Shown: positions 18,483 to 27,573 of the stretch, piece by piece
Layout: each line of letters opens with the position of its first letter
Position numbering within the stretch: position 1 is the first letter of the stretch
Assembly (NCBI RefSeq): GCF_000682775.1
Contig: NZ_AWFI01000004.1
Location: 23,342 to 87,341, forward strand
Length of the DNA: 64,000 bases
Direction: 5' to 3'
DNA from: Hyphomonas sp. L-53-1-40
GTDB lineage: Bacteria > Pseudomonadota > Alphaproteobacteria > Caulobacterales > Hyphomonadaceae
Position numbers and translations under genes: made by a program
Notes under the pieces: model-generated
Database searches by the model: none
Seen by the model: only the letters and a program-made list of their open reading frames with translations
What the model was told of the DNA's origin: nothing

Positions 18483-19247
18483 TCAGAAACCAAACTGTTC
18501 CCGCAAGATACGTTCATCAAGCGCATGCCCGGGATCGAACAGCATGGTAAGCCGACGCCGGTCCTCTTGAACGTCCACGCTGACAATGTCGCGCACTTCC
18601 TGATTGTCGGCGGCGGCGGCGACCGGACGCAGGATCGGAGCGATTACATCAATACGTACATGCGCGTCGCGCCGAAGAAGGGCGCCTTTCCATCGGCGCG
18701 GTCGGAAGGCGCTAACAGGCGTGAGGGCGAGCAGGCCGGCTCCGATTGGCAGGATGGGGCCATGTGCGGACAAGTTGTAGGCCGTGGATCCTGCTGGCGT
18801 TGCGACCATCAAACCGTCACAGGCCAGCTCGTCCATCCGCATCTTGCCGTCGATTGTGATCTTGAATCTCGACGTCTGCGCCGTCTGGCGAAACATCGAT
18901 ACTTCATTGATCGCAAGAGCGCGGTGTTCGTGATCATGTACGTCGCGCACGGTCATTCGCAGGGGCGAGATGACAGCGCGTTCGGCTGAGTTGATGCGGT
19001 CAGGGAGATTGTCGACGCTGAATTCGTTCATCAGGAAGCCGACCGTGCCACGGTTCATGCCGTATACGGGCTGGCCCCCTTCGAACTGACGCCGCAACGA
19101 ATCCAGCATTGCGCCATCGCCGCCAAGTGCAACGATCACATCGGCATCATCCTCGCTGCACTGGCCGTACTTTTTGGTCAGGACAGACAGCGCATCCTGG
19201 GCTTCTGGGCGCTTGGACGCGTAAAAGTGCAGACGTAGACCACTCAT
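18483..19247 (-). CDS. nadK: NAD kinase
   Basis: NAD kinase phosphorylates NAD to NADP. The 254-residue product has the catalytic GGDGAML motif (about residue 42), NRGTVGFLMNE, DGLMVATPAGSTAYNLSAHGPI (NAD-binding, with Asp and the GSTAY loop) and the C-terminal beta-sandwich. It is transcribed divergently from the aldolase gene with about 170 bases between them. Confidence 0.95.
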   Translation of the reverse strand: MSGLRLHFYASKRPEAQDALSVLTKKYGQCSEDDADVIVALGGDGAMLDSLRRQFEGGQPVYGMNRGTVGFLMNEFSVDNLPDRINSAERAVISPLRMTVRDVHDHEHRALAINEVSMFRQTAQTSRFKITIDGKMRMDELACDGLMVATPAGSTAYNLSAHGPILPIGAGLLALTPVSAFRPRRWKGALLRRDAHVRIDVIAPILRPVAAAADNQEVRDIVSVDVQEDRRRLTMLFDPGHALDERILREQFGF

Positions 19248-19417
19248 GATGGCCCATCTGCTTTGCGAAGGGTGGGAGCGTCAAGGCGGATTCTGGCATA
19301 CCTCCGCGTAGATTGGATACCGGGAGTCCACCAAGTTGACGCGGGTGTCAGCTTTTTCTGGCCTGCGATCGGATTTTCCGCTAGTTTGCCGGCAAAACAT
19401 ATCTGGGAGATTCAATC

Positions 19418-20209
19418 ATGGCCGACGGCGCGCACAAATTAGATATTCGTTCCTCTGTATCCGCAGACGAGTGGCAGGCTCGCGTGGACCTCGCTGCGCT
19501 GTATCGCCTGATCGCGATGCATGGTTGGGACGATCTGATTTTCACGCATATTTCTCATCGCGTGCCCGGGCCGGATCATCACTTCCTGATCAACCCTTAT
19601 GGTTATTTCTTCGAGGAGATTACGGCGTCTTCGCTCGTGAAAGTCGATCTGGAGGGCAATATCGTCCAAGAGACGGATAGCTTTATCAATCCGGCCGGCT
19701 TTACCATCCATTCGGCAATCCATGATGCGCGCGACGATGCGCAGGTCGTGATCCATGTTCACACCGATCAGGGCGTTGCTGTCTCGGCGCAGAAGGAAGG
19801 CCTGATGCCACTCAGCCAAACCGCCATGATTGTACGTGAGGACATCGCCTACCATGATTATGAAGGTATCGCGCTGGACCTGGACGAACGTGAGCGGCTC
19901 GTCGCTGATCTGGGCCCCAAGAAACATTCAATGCTTCTGCGCAACCACGGTACCCTGACGGTCGGCGACACGGCGGCGTCTGCATTTACGCGGATGTTCT
20001 TTCTGGAGCGTGCCTGCAACATGCAGATCATGGCGCTTTCGGCTGGGCGCGACGGTGTGTTGGAGTGCGAATCTGATCTTCAGCAGAAGGTTGCCGGGCA
20101 GGGCGGCATGACAGAACACAGTTCCGGCATGAACATGGTGACGGAAAAACTGGTTTGGCCGGCGCTGCTTCGCAAGCTGGATCGCGAAATGCCGGGCTAT
20201 GACGCCTAG
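19418..20209 (+). CDS. class II aldolase/adducin family protein
   Basis: The product has 263 residues. The class II aldolase fold is shown by LYRLIAMHGWDDLIFTHIS, FTIHSAIHDARDDAQVVIHVHTD and NHGTLTVGDTAASAF; the clustered His residues are candidate metal ligands. Family members include fuculose-phosphate aldolase and adducin-like proteins of unknown role. No sugar pathway genes are adjacent, so the substrate is open. GGGAGA precedes the ATG. Confidence 0.85.
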   Translation: MADGAHKLDIRSSVSADEWQARVDLAALYRLIAMHGWDDLIFTHISHRVPGPDHHFLINPYGYFFEEITASSLVKVDLEGNIVQETDSFINPAGFTIHSAIHDARDDAQVVIHVHTDQGVAVSAQKEGLMPLSQTAMIVREDIAYHDYEGIALDLDERERLVADLGPKKHSMLLRNHGTLTVGDTAASAFTRMFFLERACNMQIMALSAGRDGVLECESDLQQKVAGQGGMTEHSSGMNMVTEKLVWPALLRKLDREMPGYDA

Positions 20210-20312
20210 GGGTAATCCCGTATGCGACAAAAGCGGTCCGCGACGTATGGAGCCATTATCAATCGTCGTTTTGGCCACTATGTAGGCTCGGAAAAGATCA
20301 GGAACGAAACAG

Positions 20313-21530
20313 ATGAAGCATCTGAAGGCCTTCGAGGACGCGCTTAATTCGATTCACGGCGAAGGCCGCTATCGCGTATTTGTAGACCTGCACCGTCACA
20401 AGGGCAGGTTTCCAAAGGCGACGGCGCGCTTCGAGGATGGCGAGCGAGAAGTCACCATCTGGTGCTCTAATGACTATCTTGGCATGGGCCAGGACGAAGA
20501 CGTCATCAATTCCATGCATGAAGCCATCGACAGCTTCGGTGCGGGCTCGGGCGGCACGCGTAACATCTCCGGCACTACGCGCTATCATGTCGACCTGGAG
20601 CGAGAACTGGCAGATCTGCACGGCAAGGAGTCAGCGCTCCTGTTCACATCCGGCTACGTTTCCAATGAGGCGACATTGTCGACCTTGGGCAAGATTTTGC
20701 CTGACCTGATCATTTATTCCGACTCGTTGAACCACGCTTCGATGATTGAAGGCATTCGTCGCTCAGGGGCAGACCGTCGCATCTTCAAACATAATGACGT
20801 GGATCATCTGCGGGCGCTGATGGAGAATGATGATCCGGATCGCCCGAAGCTGATCGCGTTTGAGAGCGTTTATTCCATGGACGGTGATTTCGGCCGGATG
20901 GAAGAAATTTGCGATCTAGCCGATGAATTTGACGCGATGACCTATCTGGATGAAGTGCATGCGGTTGGCATGTATGGCCAGAATGGCGCCGGCGTTGCGG
21001 AGATGTGGGGTCTGGCAGACCGGATCGACATCATCGAGGGCACGCTTGGCAAGGCCTATGGTGTCATGGGCGGCTACATTGCCAGCCACGAGACCGTGGT
21101 CGATGCCATCCGCTCAATGGCTTCAGGCTTTATCTTCACGACATCCACTTGTCCCGTGATGGCGGCGGGTGCGCTGGCCAGCATCCAGAAACTGCGCACG
21201 GATGCGGGACGGGAATTGCGCCGGACGCATCAGGCGAACGCTGCCAAGCTGAAGCAGAAATTCCGCGATGCCGGCCTGCCCATGATCGACACTGACACGC
21301 ATATCGTACCATTGCTGGTGGGAGATCCGGAGCGCTGCAAGGCGCTGTCCGATACATTGCTGTTCGATTTCGGCATCTATGTGCAGCCGATCAATTATCC
21401 GACTGTCCCGAAGGGTACCGAGCGCTTGCGCTTCACGCCGAGCCCTGTGCATGACGAAGTCATGATGGATGAGTTGGTGGCTGCGATACTTGCCGTTTGG
21501 AAGCAGCTCGGCCTCGACAAGGCAGCCTGA
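20313..21530 (+). CDS. hemA: 5-aminolevulinate synthase
   Basis: This PLP enzyme condenses glycine and succinyl-CoA to 5-aminolevulinate, the first step of heme synthesis by the C4 (Shemin) pathway used by alphaproteobacteria. Motifs are [32 protein letters not shown] and the PLP lysine in [14 protein letters not shown]. The length of 405 is normal. It is a single gene, with the MucR gene converging 13 bases beyond its stop. Confidence 0.97.
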   Translation: MKHLKAFEDALNSIHGEGRYRVFVDLHRHKGRFPKATARFEDGEREVTIWCSNDYLGMGQDEDVINSMHEAIDSFGAGSGGTRNISGTTRYHVDLERELADLHGKESALLFTSGYVSNEATLSTLGKILPDLIIYSDSLNHASMIEGIRRSGADRRIFKHNDVDHLRALMENDDPDRPKLIAFESVYSMDGDFGRMEEICDLADEFDAMTYLDEVHAVGMYGQNGAGVAEMWGLADRIDIIEGTLGKAYGVMGGYIASHETVVDAIRSMASGFIFTTSTCPVMAAGALASIQKLRTDAGRELRRTHQANAAKLKQKFRDAGLPMIDTDTHIVPLLVGDPERCKALSDTLLFDFGIYVQPINYPTVPKGTERLRFTPSPVHDEVMMDELVAAILAVWKQLGLDKAA

Positions 21531-21543
21531 TCCGATTTTTCGA

Positions 21544-21969
21544 CTATTTGGTCTTTTTCCTGGGCGCGGGCGGCGCCTTCTTGCCAAGCCCGATCTGTTT
21601 GGCGTGCTTTGAGCGCAGTTTCGCGTAATTTGGCGCAACCATCGGATAATCGGACGGTAACCCCCATTTCGCGCGGTACTCTTCGGGTGTCATGTCGAAT
21701 TTTGATCGCAGATATCGCTTCAGCATCTTGAGCTTCCGGCCATCCTCTAGACAGATCAGGAAGTCCGGTGTGATGGATTTCGCAATTGAAACTGCTGGTT
21801 CCTGAGCGTCTGCTACAGGTTCCGGGCCTTTCGAAAGCCCGGAAACCGTCTCATAGATGTTCGTGATGAGCTGCGGTAGCGCATCTGCTTCGACCTGGTT
21901 GTTCGACACATATGACGAGACAATCTCGGCAGTCATGTCGAGCAGGTCGGATGACTCGTATTCACTCAT
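21544..21969 (-). CDS. MucR/Ros-family transcriptional regulator
   Basis: The 141-residue product has the MucR DNA-binding core (residues 70-125): FLICLEDGRKLKMLKRYLRSKF, then MTPEEYRAKWGLPSDYPMVAPNYAK. MucR proteins are H-NS-like regulators that bind AT-rich DNA and control surface, motility and cell-cycle genes in alphaproteobacteria. Compared with Ros (Cys-Cys-His-His), the zinc positions here read Cys73, Asp76, Tyr86 and Phe91, so zinc binding is unlikely. It is divergent from glyA. Confidence 0.9.
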   Translation of the reverse strand: MSEYESSDLLDMTAEIVSSYVSNNQVEADALPQLITNIYETVSGLSKGPEPVADAQEPAVSIAKSITPDFLICLEDGRKLKMLKRYLRSKFDMTPEEYRAKWGLPSDYPMVAPNYAKLRSKHAKQIGLGKKAPPAPRKKTK

Positions 21970-22191
21970 GGCCCACCAAGACTCTGTCAGGTATTTGGAT
22001 ATTCAGCTGCACAATCGCGCCCCAACTAAACTGCTAAATACCATAGTTCTTCAAGTATTTGCACGACAATCCCGACACAATCTCTCAAATTGTGCATGCA
22101 GGGTGCGATATTGTGGGCCCAGCACGCACCGGCGGTTGCGGCGGGACCCGCCTGAGCGTAAATAGCGCAAGACCCAGCAGGAGATTCGCCC
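21970..22191. promoter_or_regulatory. divergent mucR/glyA intergenic region
   Basis: This 222-base gap must hold promoters for both genes. The part next to mucR (about 22000-22090) is relatively AT-rich, which suits MucR autoregulation as described in the family. I see no glycine riboswitch aptamer, and GGAGA precedes the glyA ATG. Confidence 0.4.
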
Positions 22192-23499
22192 ATGGCAGAC
22201 ACAGCCCAGCCCGCCCGGTTTGATACCACGGAATTTTTCAGCCAATCTCTGGAAGATCGTGATCCCGAGCTGTTCGATGCGATCCGGAAGGAACGTACCC
22301 GTCAGCAGCAGCAGATCGAGCTGATTGCGTCAGAGAATATTGTTTCCAAAGCCGTGCTGGAGGCTCAGGGAACGGTGCTGACGAACAAGTATGCTGAAGG
22401 CTATCCAGGCAAGCGATACTACGGTGGCTGCGAGTTTGTGGACATTGCGGAAGAGTTGGCGATTGAGCGGGCCAAGAAGCTGTTCAATTGCGGATTCGCC
22501 AATGTGCAGCCGAATTCCGGCAGCCAGGCTAATCAGGGTGTGTTCAATGCGGTGCTGAAGCCGGGCGATACGATCCTCGGCATGAGCCTGGACGCAGGTG
22601 GTCACCTGACCCACGGTGCCAAGCCAAACCAGTCCGGCAAATGGTTTAACGCCGTTCAGTATGGTGTGAGTCGGGAAGATGATCGAATTGACTTCGTGGA
22701 AGTGGAGCGCCTTGCCAAGGCGCACCGCCCGCAGCTGATCATCGCGGGTGGCTCTGCCTATCCTCGTGAGATCGACTTCAAACGATTCCGCGAAATCGCT
22801 GATGAGGTTGGGGCGTTGTTCCTCGTGGACATGGCGCATTTTGCGGGTCTCGTTGCCGGCGGCGCGCATCCGAACCCACTGGACCATGCGCATATCGCGA
22901 CGACAACAACGCACAAGACATTGCGTGGCCCGCGTGGCGGCATGATCCTCACCAATGACGAAGCGCTCGCGAAAAAAATCAACTCAGCCATCTTTCCCGG
23001 CATTCAGGGTGGACCGCTGATGCATGTCATCGCGGCCAAGGCGGTGGCCTTCGGTGAGGCGCTTCAGCCAGAATTCAAGAATTATGCGGCTCAAGTTGTT
23101 GCAAATGCGCGCGCTATGGCTGCGGCTTGCAAATCCAGCGGGCTGGACGTTGTCTCTGGCGGTACGGATACGCACGTCGCATTGATCGATTTGCGACCGA
23201 AGAATGTTACCGGTCGCGACGCTGAGCATGCGCTCGAGCGTGCCTTCATCACCTGTAACAAGAACGGCGTACCCTTCGACCCGCAAAAGCCGATGATCAC
23301 CAGCGGTATTCGTGTGGGCTCGCCAGCCGGTACGACTCGCGGTTTCGGCGAGGATGAGTTCACGCAGATCGGTAACTGGATTGGCGAGATTGTCGACGCG
23401 GTTGCGTCCGGCGAAAGCACATCAGCAGAAGACAAGGTGCGCGAAGAGGTGAAAGCCCTGACGGCGCAGTTCCCGATCTATAATGGATTGGGAGGCTGA
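22192..23499 (+). CDS. glyA: serine hydroxymethyltransferase
   Basis: GlyA interconverts serine and glycine with tetrahydrofolate, supplying one-carbon units and the glycine used by HemA. Motifs are [13 protein letters not shown], the [19 protein letters not shown] stretch, HFAGLVAGG and the PLP lysine in [14 protein letters not shown]. The length of 435 is standard. nrdR starts six bases after its stop, so glyA probably heads a glyA-nrdR-rib-nusB transcript. Confidence 0.97.
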   Translation: MADTAQPARFDTTEFFSQSLEDRDPELFDAIRKERTRQQQQIELIASENIVSKAVLEAQGTVLTNKYAEGYPGKRYYGGCEFVDIAEELAIERAKKLFNCGFANVQPNSGSQANQGVFNAVLKPGDTILGMSLDAGGHLTHGAKPNQSGKWFNAVQYGVSREDDRIDFVEVERLAKAHRPQLIIAGGSAYPREIDFKRFREIADEVGALFLVDMAHFAGLVAGGAHPNPLDHAHIATTTTHKTLRGPRGGMILTNDEALAKKINSAIFPGIQGGPLMHVIAAKAVAFGEALQPEFKNYAAQVVANARAMAAACKSSGLDVVSGGTDTHVALIDLRPKNVTGRDAEHALERAFITCNKNGVPFDPQKPMITSGIRVGSPAGTTRGFGEDEFTQIGNWIGEIVDAVASGESTSAEDKVREEVKALTAQFPIYNGLGG

Positions 23500-23505
23500 T
23501 AGACC

Positions 23506-23976
23506 TTGCGATGTCCGTTCTGCGGTTCCGAGAATACATCGGTGAAGGACAGCCGCTCGGCTGAAGACAATACGGCTGTACGCCGCAGGCGTGTATGCGA
23601 GGCGTGCGGAGCGCGTTTCACGACGTTTGAACGTGTTCAGTTGCGCGAGATCATGGTGGTGAAGCGGGATGGCAAACGCGTGCCGTTTGATCGGGACCGT
23701 CTGACGCGCTCAATCACCATCGCCTTGCGGAAACGCCCCGTGGATCGGGAACAGATCGACCAGATGGTATCCGGTATTGCGCGCAAGCTGGAAAGTGGTG
23801 GCGAAACCGAGGTGACGTCCAATGAAGTGGGCGAATTTGCCATGGAGGCGCTGCGGCAAGTCGATCCGGTAGGGTATGTGCGGTTCGCAAGTGTCTACAA
23901 GGATTTCAGGGATCCGAACGATTTCGCTCAATTCATTGAGCAGACATCGCTGGAAGATGAGAGCGATCCTGAATGA
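23506..23976 (+). CDS. nrdR: transcriptional repressor NrdR
   Basis: NrdR senses ATP/dATP and represses ribonucleotide reductase genes. The N-terminal zinc ribbon (MRCPFCG, then [14 protein letters not shown]) and the ATP-cone ([16 protein letters not shown]) are complete over 156 residues. The start must be TTG 23506, because the first zinc cysteine is residue 3 and no ATG or GTG lies in frame nearby; GGAGG is suitably placed upstream. Its stop overlaps the next gene by ATGA. Confidence 0.95.
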   Translation: MRCPFCGSENTSVKDSRSAEDNTAVRRRRVCEACGARFTTFERVQLREIMVVKRDGKRVPFDRDRLTRSITIALRKRPVDREQIDQMVSGIARKLESGGETEVTSNEVGEFAMEALRQVDPVGYVRFASVYKDFRDPNDFAQFIEQTSLEDESDPE

Positions 23977-24569
23977 GCGGGGTGAAAGTCACCCTCAAGA
24001 TCGCTACATCGCTGGATGCCCGCATAGCTTTGTCCGATGGAACGAGCCAGTGGATCACGACCAGCGAGTCTCGCGCACGGGCACATGAGATGCGCGCCGC
24101 GCATGATGCAGTCTTGGTTGGAGTAGGCACGGTGCTCGCCGATGATCCGTTGCTGACCGCCCGGACCGTTCCGCTCCCCAAGACGCAGCCCGTCAGGATC
24201 GTCGCAGATTCTCAAGGACGCACACCACGCAGTTCCAGACTGGTACAGTCGGTTTCATCTGGACGCGTTGTTGTCGCAACCAACGGCCAGCCGCAGGATA
24301 TCCTCGCTGCGAGCGGTGTTGAGATCTGGCGCTGCGGGAAAGGCATTCGCGTGGACGTGAATGACCTCCTTCATCGCGCAGAGATCGAAGGAATTGCATC
24401 TCTCCTGATAGAAGGTGGCGGCACGCTGGCGGCCAGCTTCATTCGGGAAGGGCTTGTGGACGAAATTGCCTGGTTTCGTGCCCCCATCCTGATCGGAGGA
24501 GACGGCCTGCCACAATCTGGGCGAAGCGTCACGTTGGCGCGCTATCGCTACGGAACGGATTGGGGTTGA
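23973..24569 (+). CDS. ribD: RibD reductase domain only, C-terminus frameshifted
   Basis: The 198 residues match only the reductase half of RibD (5-amino-6-ribosylamino-uracil phosphate reductase): [35 protein letters not shown] and [14 protein letters not shown]. The N-terminal deaminase domain of ordinary RibD (about 360 residues) is absent; the gene begins directly at the reductase by ATGA overlap with nrdR. The frame stops early at 24569, yet another frame just beyond reads [14 protein letters not shown] up to a TAA at 24595-24597, the normal family ending. At least one indel has therefore hit the tail. The gene may still work or may be decaying. Confidence 0.8.
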   Translation: MSGVKVTLKIATSLDARIALSDGTSQWITTSESRARAHEMRAAHDAVLVGVGTVLADDPLLTARTVPLPKTQPVRIVADSQGRTPRSSRLVQSVSSGRVVVATNGQPQDILAASGVEIWRCGKGIRVDVNDLLHRAEIEGIASLLIEGGGTLAASFIREGLVDEIAWFRAPILIGGDGLPQSGRSVTLARYRYGTDWG

Positions 24570-24619
24570 TGTCCTGGACACCTATGTAAGGGTCTAAATA
24601 AGAAACTGAGGGCAGGAAA

Positions 24620-25237
24620 ATGTTTACAGGCCTCGTTACCGATGTCGGTACCGTTCGCTCCGTGGAAGACCGAAACGGGCTTCGCCGGTTCGAAGTGGAA
24701 AGTGGCTACCCACTCGACGACATTAGCCTAGGCGCTTCAATCATGCATTCAGGCGTCTGCCTGACCGTGGTTGATATGGGCAAAGGAGAGCGCGGCGCGT
24801 GGTTCGCCACCGAAGCCGTGCCGGAAACGCTTTCCAAGACGATTCTGGGTGACTGGACGGTCGGATCTCACGTCAATTTGGAACAAAGCCTGAAGCTCGG
24901 CGACGAATTGGGCGGCCATTTCGTGTTTGGCCATGTTGATGGTGTCGGTCAGGTAGTTTCCGTCGAACCGGAAGGTGAAAGCTACCGTTTGACCATACGG
25001 CCACCTGAGCAGATCGCGCGCTACTTCGCGACCAAGGGGTCCGCGGCGGTGAATGGCGTGTCTCTGACTGTGGCTGAAGCATTGCCCAATGGAGACTTCC
25101 AGCTGGCGATCATTCCTCACACCTGGGACGTTACGACACTGAGCGAGCTGCAGACTGGCTCCAGCGTGAATCTTGAGATCGACATGCTGGCACGCTACGT
25201 GGCGCGGATGATCGGCGCCGATGCGCCGAAGGGATGA
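24620..25237 (+). CDS. ribE: riboflavin synthase, alpha subunit
   Basis: Riboflavin synthase dismutates two 6,7-dimethyl-8-ribityllumazines to riboflavin. The 205 residues comprise two lumazine-binding repeats, starting MFTGLVTDVGTV and GHFVFGHVDGVGQV, with SVNLEQSLK and SVNLEIDMLARY at equivalent places. GGGCAGG precedes the ATG. It lies between the ribD remnant and ribBA. Confidence 0.96.
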   Translation: MFTGLVTDVGTVRSVEDRNGLRRFEVESGYPLDDISLGASIMHSGVCLTVVDMGKGERGAWFATEAVPETLSKTILGDWTVGSHVNLEQSLKLGDELGGHFVFGHVDGVGQVVSVEPEGESYRLTIRPPEQIARYFATKGSAAVNGVSLTVAEALPNGDFQLAIIPHTWDVTTLSELQTGSSVNLEIDMLARYVARMIGADAPKG

Positions 25238-25244
25238 GGGCGAT

Positions 25245-26372
25245 ATGAGCAGCGAATTTCATCAAGCTATCTCCTCGATTGACGAGATCATTGAAGATGC
25301 CCGCAATGGCCGAATGTATATTCTGGTCGATGCAGAGGACCGGGAGAATGAGGGCGACCTGATCATTCCGGCCAATTTTGCGACGCCCGAACATGTGAAC
25401 TTCATGGCACGCCACGGCCGCGGGCTGATTTGCCTGGCGATGGGGCAGGAGCGTGCGCATACGCTCAACCTCGACATGATGACCCGGAACAACAGGGAAA
25501 GCATGGGCACCGCCTTCACGGTCTCCATTGAAGCGAAAGACGGTGTCACGACGGGTATTTCAGCCCATGACCGTGCCCGGACAATCGCCGTCGCCATCGA
25601 CCCGACCAAGGATCATGAGGACATCGTGTCCCCCGGACACGTCTTCCCGTTGATTGCCCGCGAAGGCGGCACACTCGTCCGCGCTGGGCATACAGAGGCG
25701 GCGGTAGATATTTCCCGCATGGCAGGCCTCTACCCAGCTGGCGTGATCTGCGAAATCATGAACGAAGACGGCACCATGTCCCGCCTTCCGGAATTGATCG
25801 CCTTTGCCCAATTGCACAATCTCAAAATTGGCACGATTGCCGACCTGATCGCGTGGCGCCGCAAGAATGACCGGTTCATGGAGCGCCGCGTCGAAGCGCC
25901 CCTCGATTCCGGTTACGGGGAAGGGTTCCGGACCGTCTGTTTCCGCAATGCGCTAGATAATTCCGAGCACATTGCCATCGTGCACGGGGATATAACGCCG
26001 GACAGCACAACGCTGGTACGGGTGCACCGGATGGATGTCCTGTCGGACGTGTTGGGAGAAAACGGCCCAAGACACGGTCTGGTTGAGCGCGCGATGCGCG
26101 TGATTGCTGACGCTGAAGAACCGGGCGTTGTCGTTTTCGTGAACACGATGCGGCCGAACATCATTGCCGAACGGCTGGGCCTGAAGCCCTCAGTGGCCCC
26201 CGATCCGACCGCGCCCATTCGTGAATACGGTGTCGGTGCTCAAATTCTGCGGGATTTGGGCGTACGTCGCATGATCTACCTGTCCGGAACGCAGCCCACC
26301 CGCTTGGCAGGCCTTGACGGCTACGGCCTGACGATAGAGGGGTGGCGCAATCTTCATGAGGAGAACAATTGA
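25245..26372 (+). CDS. ribB: DHBP synthase fused to degenerate GTP cyclohydrolase II domain (RibBX type)
   Basis: The N-terminal half is 3,4-dihydroxy-2-butanone 4-phosphate synthase (DAEDRENEGDLI, MTRNNRESMGTAF, AGHTEAAVDISRMAG). The C-terminal half has a GTP cyclohydrolase II fold, but the zinc cysteines expected in the conserved SLRCDCG region are absent; the place reads VHRMDVLSDVLG. The cyclohydrolase half is therefore probably inactive, as described for RibBX hybrids, and a true RibA must be elsewhere. ATG 25245 gives 375 residues and has GAGGG upstream. The stop overlaps the ribH start. Confidence 0.9.
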   Translation: MSSEFHQAISSIDEIIEDARNGRMYILVDAEDRENEGDLIIPANFATPEHVNFMARHGRGLICLAMGQERAHTLNLDMMTRNNRESMGTAFTVSIEAKDGVTTGISAHDRARTIAVAIDPTKDHEDIVSPGHVFPLIAREGGTLVRAGHTEAAVDISRMAGLYPAGVICEIMNEDGTMSRLPELIAFAQLHNLKIGTIADLIAWRRKNDRFMERRVEAPLDSGYGEGFRTVCFRNALDNSEHIAIVHGDITPDSTTLVRVHRMDVLSDVLGENGPRHGLVERAMRVIADAEEPGVVVFVNTMRPNIIAERLGLKPSVAPDPTAPIREYGVGAQILRDLGVRRMIYLSGTQPTRLAGLDGYGLTIEGWRNLHEENN

Positions 26373-26800
26373 TGGCAGACCGCGTTCTTGTCGCCATTTC
26401 GAAATACTACAAGCACATCTCCGATGAGCTGGAAGCTGGCGCACTGGAAGCTCTTGAAGCTGCTGGCGCGACTGTGACGGTCATGGAAGTGCCGGGCGCG
26501 TTCGAGCTGCCGGGCCTGATTGCTATGGCGGCCGACAGTGGCCGGTTTGACGGCGCTGTGGCACTGGGCTGCGTGATCCGGGGCGAAACCAGCCATTACG
26601 ACTATGTCTGTGGTGAAAGCGCCCGCGGTCTGATGGATCTGATCGTGCAGCGTCGTCAGGCGATTGGCTACGGCATCCTGACTGTCGAGAATGAAGAGCA
26701 GGCGCTCACCCGCGCTGACCGCAAGCGCGGCAATAAGGGCAAGGATGCCGCAGATGCCTGTTTGGCCATGATCAAATTCCGTAAGGAACTCATTCGGTGA
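26372..26800 (+). CDS. ribH: 6,7-dimethyl-8-ribityllumazine synthase
   Basis: Lumazine synthase joins the RibB product with the pyrimidine intermediate. The 142 residues show VAISKYYKHI, VPGAFELPGLI, ALGCVIRGETSHYDYVC (with the catalytic His) and GILTVENEEQALTRA. It overlaps ribBX by one base and nusB by four (GTGA). Confidence 0.96.
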   Translation: MADRVLVAISKYYKHISDELEAGALEALEAAGATVTVMEVPGAFELPGLIAMAADSGRFDGAVALGCVIRGETSHYDYVCGESARGLMDLIVQRRQAIGYGILTVENEEQALTRADRKRGNKGKDAADACLAMIKFRKELIR

Positions 26801-27264
26801 ACGACCAGAACATTCCCTTCGAGGTTACACGGGCGAGGCGGGCGGGAGCGCGCCTCGCAGCCGTTCAGGCGCTTTATGAAATGGAGCAGACCGGCAAGTC
26901 GGCCCGCGCGACCATTCGCGCCTTCATGGAAGACCGGCTCGGCATTGGTCCGAATGAAGAACCGATCGAGGAAGCCGATCCCGACATTTTCAAATCTATC
27001 GTGAACGCGGTCGTTGATCATCAGGCAGCCATCGACAAGGCGATCCTTGGGAGGCTGGCAAACGGATGGAAGCTGACACGGCTGGATGCAACCATGCGCG
27101 CGCTTTTACGTGCGGGTTCCGGTGAATTCATCGCGCACCAACATCTGTCGAACGCCATCATCCTGGATGAGTATGTGTCGCTGGCGCATGATTTCTTCGA
27201 CGAGCAGGAAGCGAAATTCGCAAATGCCGTTCTCGACAATCTGGCCAAGGACCTGCGCAAATAG
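26797..27264 (+). CDS. nusB: transcription antitermination factor NusB
   Basis: NusB works with NusE at boxA in rRNA antitermination. The 155-residue all-helical product shows ARLAAVQALYEMEQTG, LDATMRALLRAGSGEF and LDEYVSLAHDFFDEQEAKFANAVLDNLAK. The start is GTG 26797 inside the ribH stop region. The rib-nusB order is common in alphaproteobacteria, but thiL, which often follows, is not present. Confidence 0.94.
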   Translation: MNDQNIPFEVTRARRAGARLAAVQALYEMEQTGKSARATIRAFMEDRLGIGPNEEPIEEADPDIFKSIVNAVVDHQAAIDKAILGRLANGWKLTRLDATMRALLRAGSGEFIAHQHLSNAIILDEYVSLAHDFFDEQEAKFANAVLDNLAKDLRK

Positions 27265-27573
27265 CCGGACTGGCCTATGCTATCCGGTTTGTGCGGGGAT
27301 CGGTCCTTGCGGATGGGAGCAGGGCTCCGCTGTCACGAGGACGAATAGTCAAGTTACTGGATAGTAGTAGGTGCCCCCATGCATTGGGGCCCGTCCCATC
27401 CGCGTAGTGAAACTCAACTGGTTGCCAGACCAGACTGCTGCATTTCACCAGACCTAGCTGCGGAAGAAGACGAAACCCCGCAGCAGGGCCAGACTAGACG
27501 GTTCACCCTGCTGTCGGATTCCTGCCGGGCCATCGCCCGGTCCAGTTGTGATCACCCCGCGGACAGGCAGCCA
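27265..27573. ncRNA. candidate structured RNA between nusB and epoxide hydrolase, strand unresolved
   Basis: The 309-base gap lacks a credible gene but holds several perfect stems. GCGGATGGGA (27309-27318) pairs with TCCCATCCGC (27394-27403) and encloses GCCCC/GGGGC (27373-27377, 27386-27390). GTGAAA (27407-27412) pairs with TTTCAC (27443-27448) around CTGGT/ACCAG. GCTGCGG (27457-27463) pairs with CCGCAGC (27478-27484), which competes with CAGCAGGG (27481-27488)/CCCTGCTG (27506-27513). CCGGGC-CATC-GCCCGG closes at 27525-27540. It does not show the core motifs of RNase P RNA, tmRNA or SRP RNA that I know. Which strand is transcribed is unknown. Confidence 0.45.

Noticed and set aside
22100..22191. 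Glycine riboswitch before glyA
   Set aside because: No tandem or single glycine aptamer core could be recognised in the leader.
24570..24619. FMN riboswitch in the riboflavin operon
   Set aside because: The spacers in the operon are far too short and lack the RFN element.
27265..27573. Known RNA genes (RNase P RNA, permuted tmRNA, 6S RNA, SRP RNA, cobalamin riboswitch) as an explanation for the nusB-downstream stems
   Set aside because: I looked on both strands for GAGGAAAGTCC and ACAGAA (RNase P), a TTCGA T-loop or ANDN tag (tmRNA), the SRP GGAAG...AGCAG core and the cobalamin-box; none is present, so I left it as an unassigned candidate.
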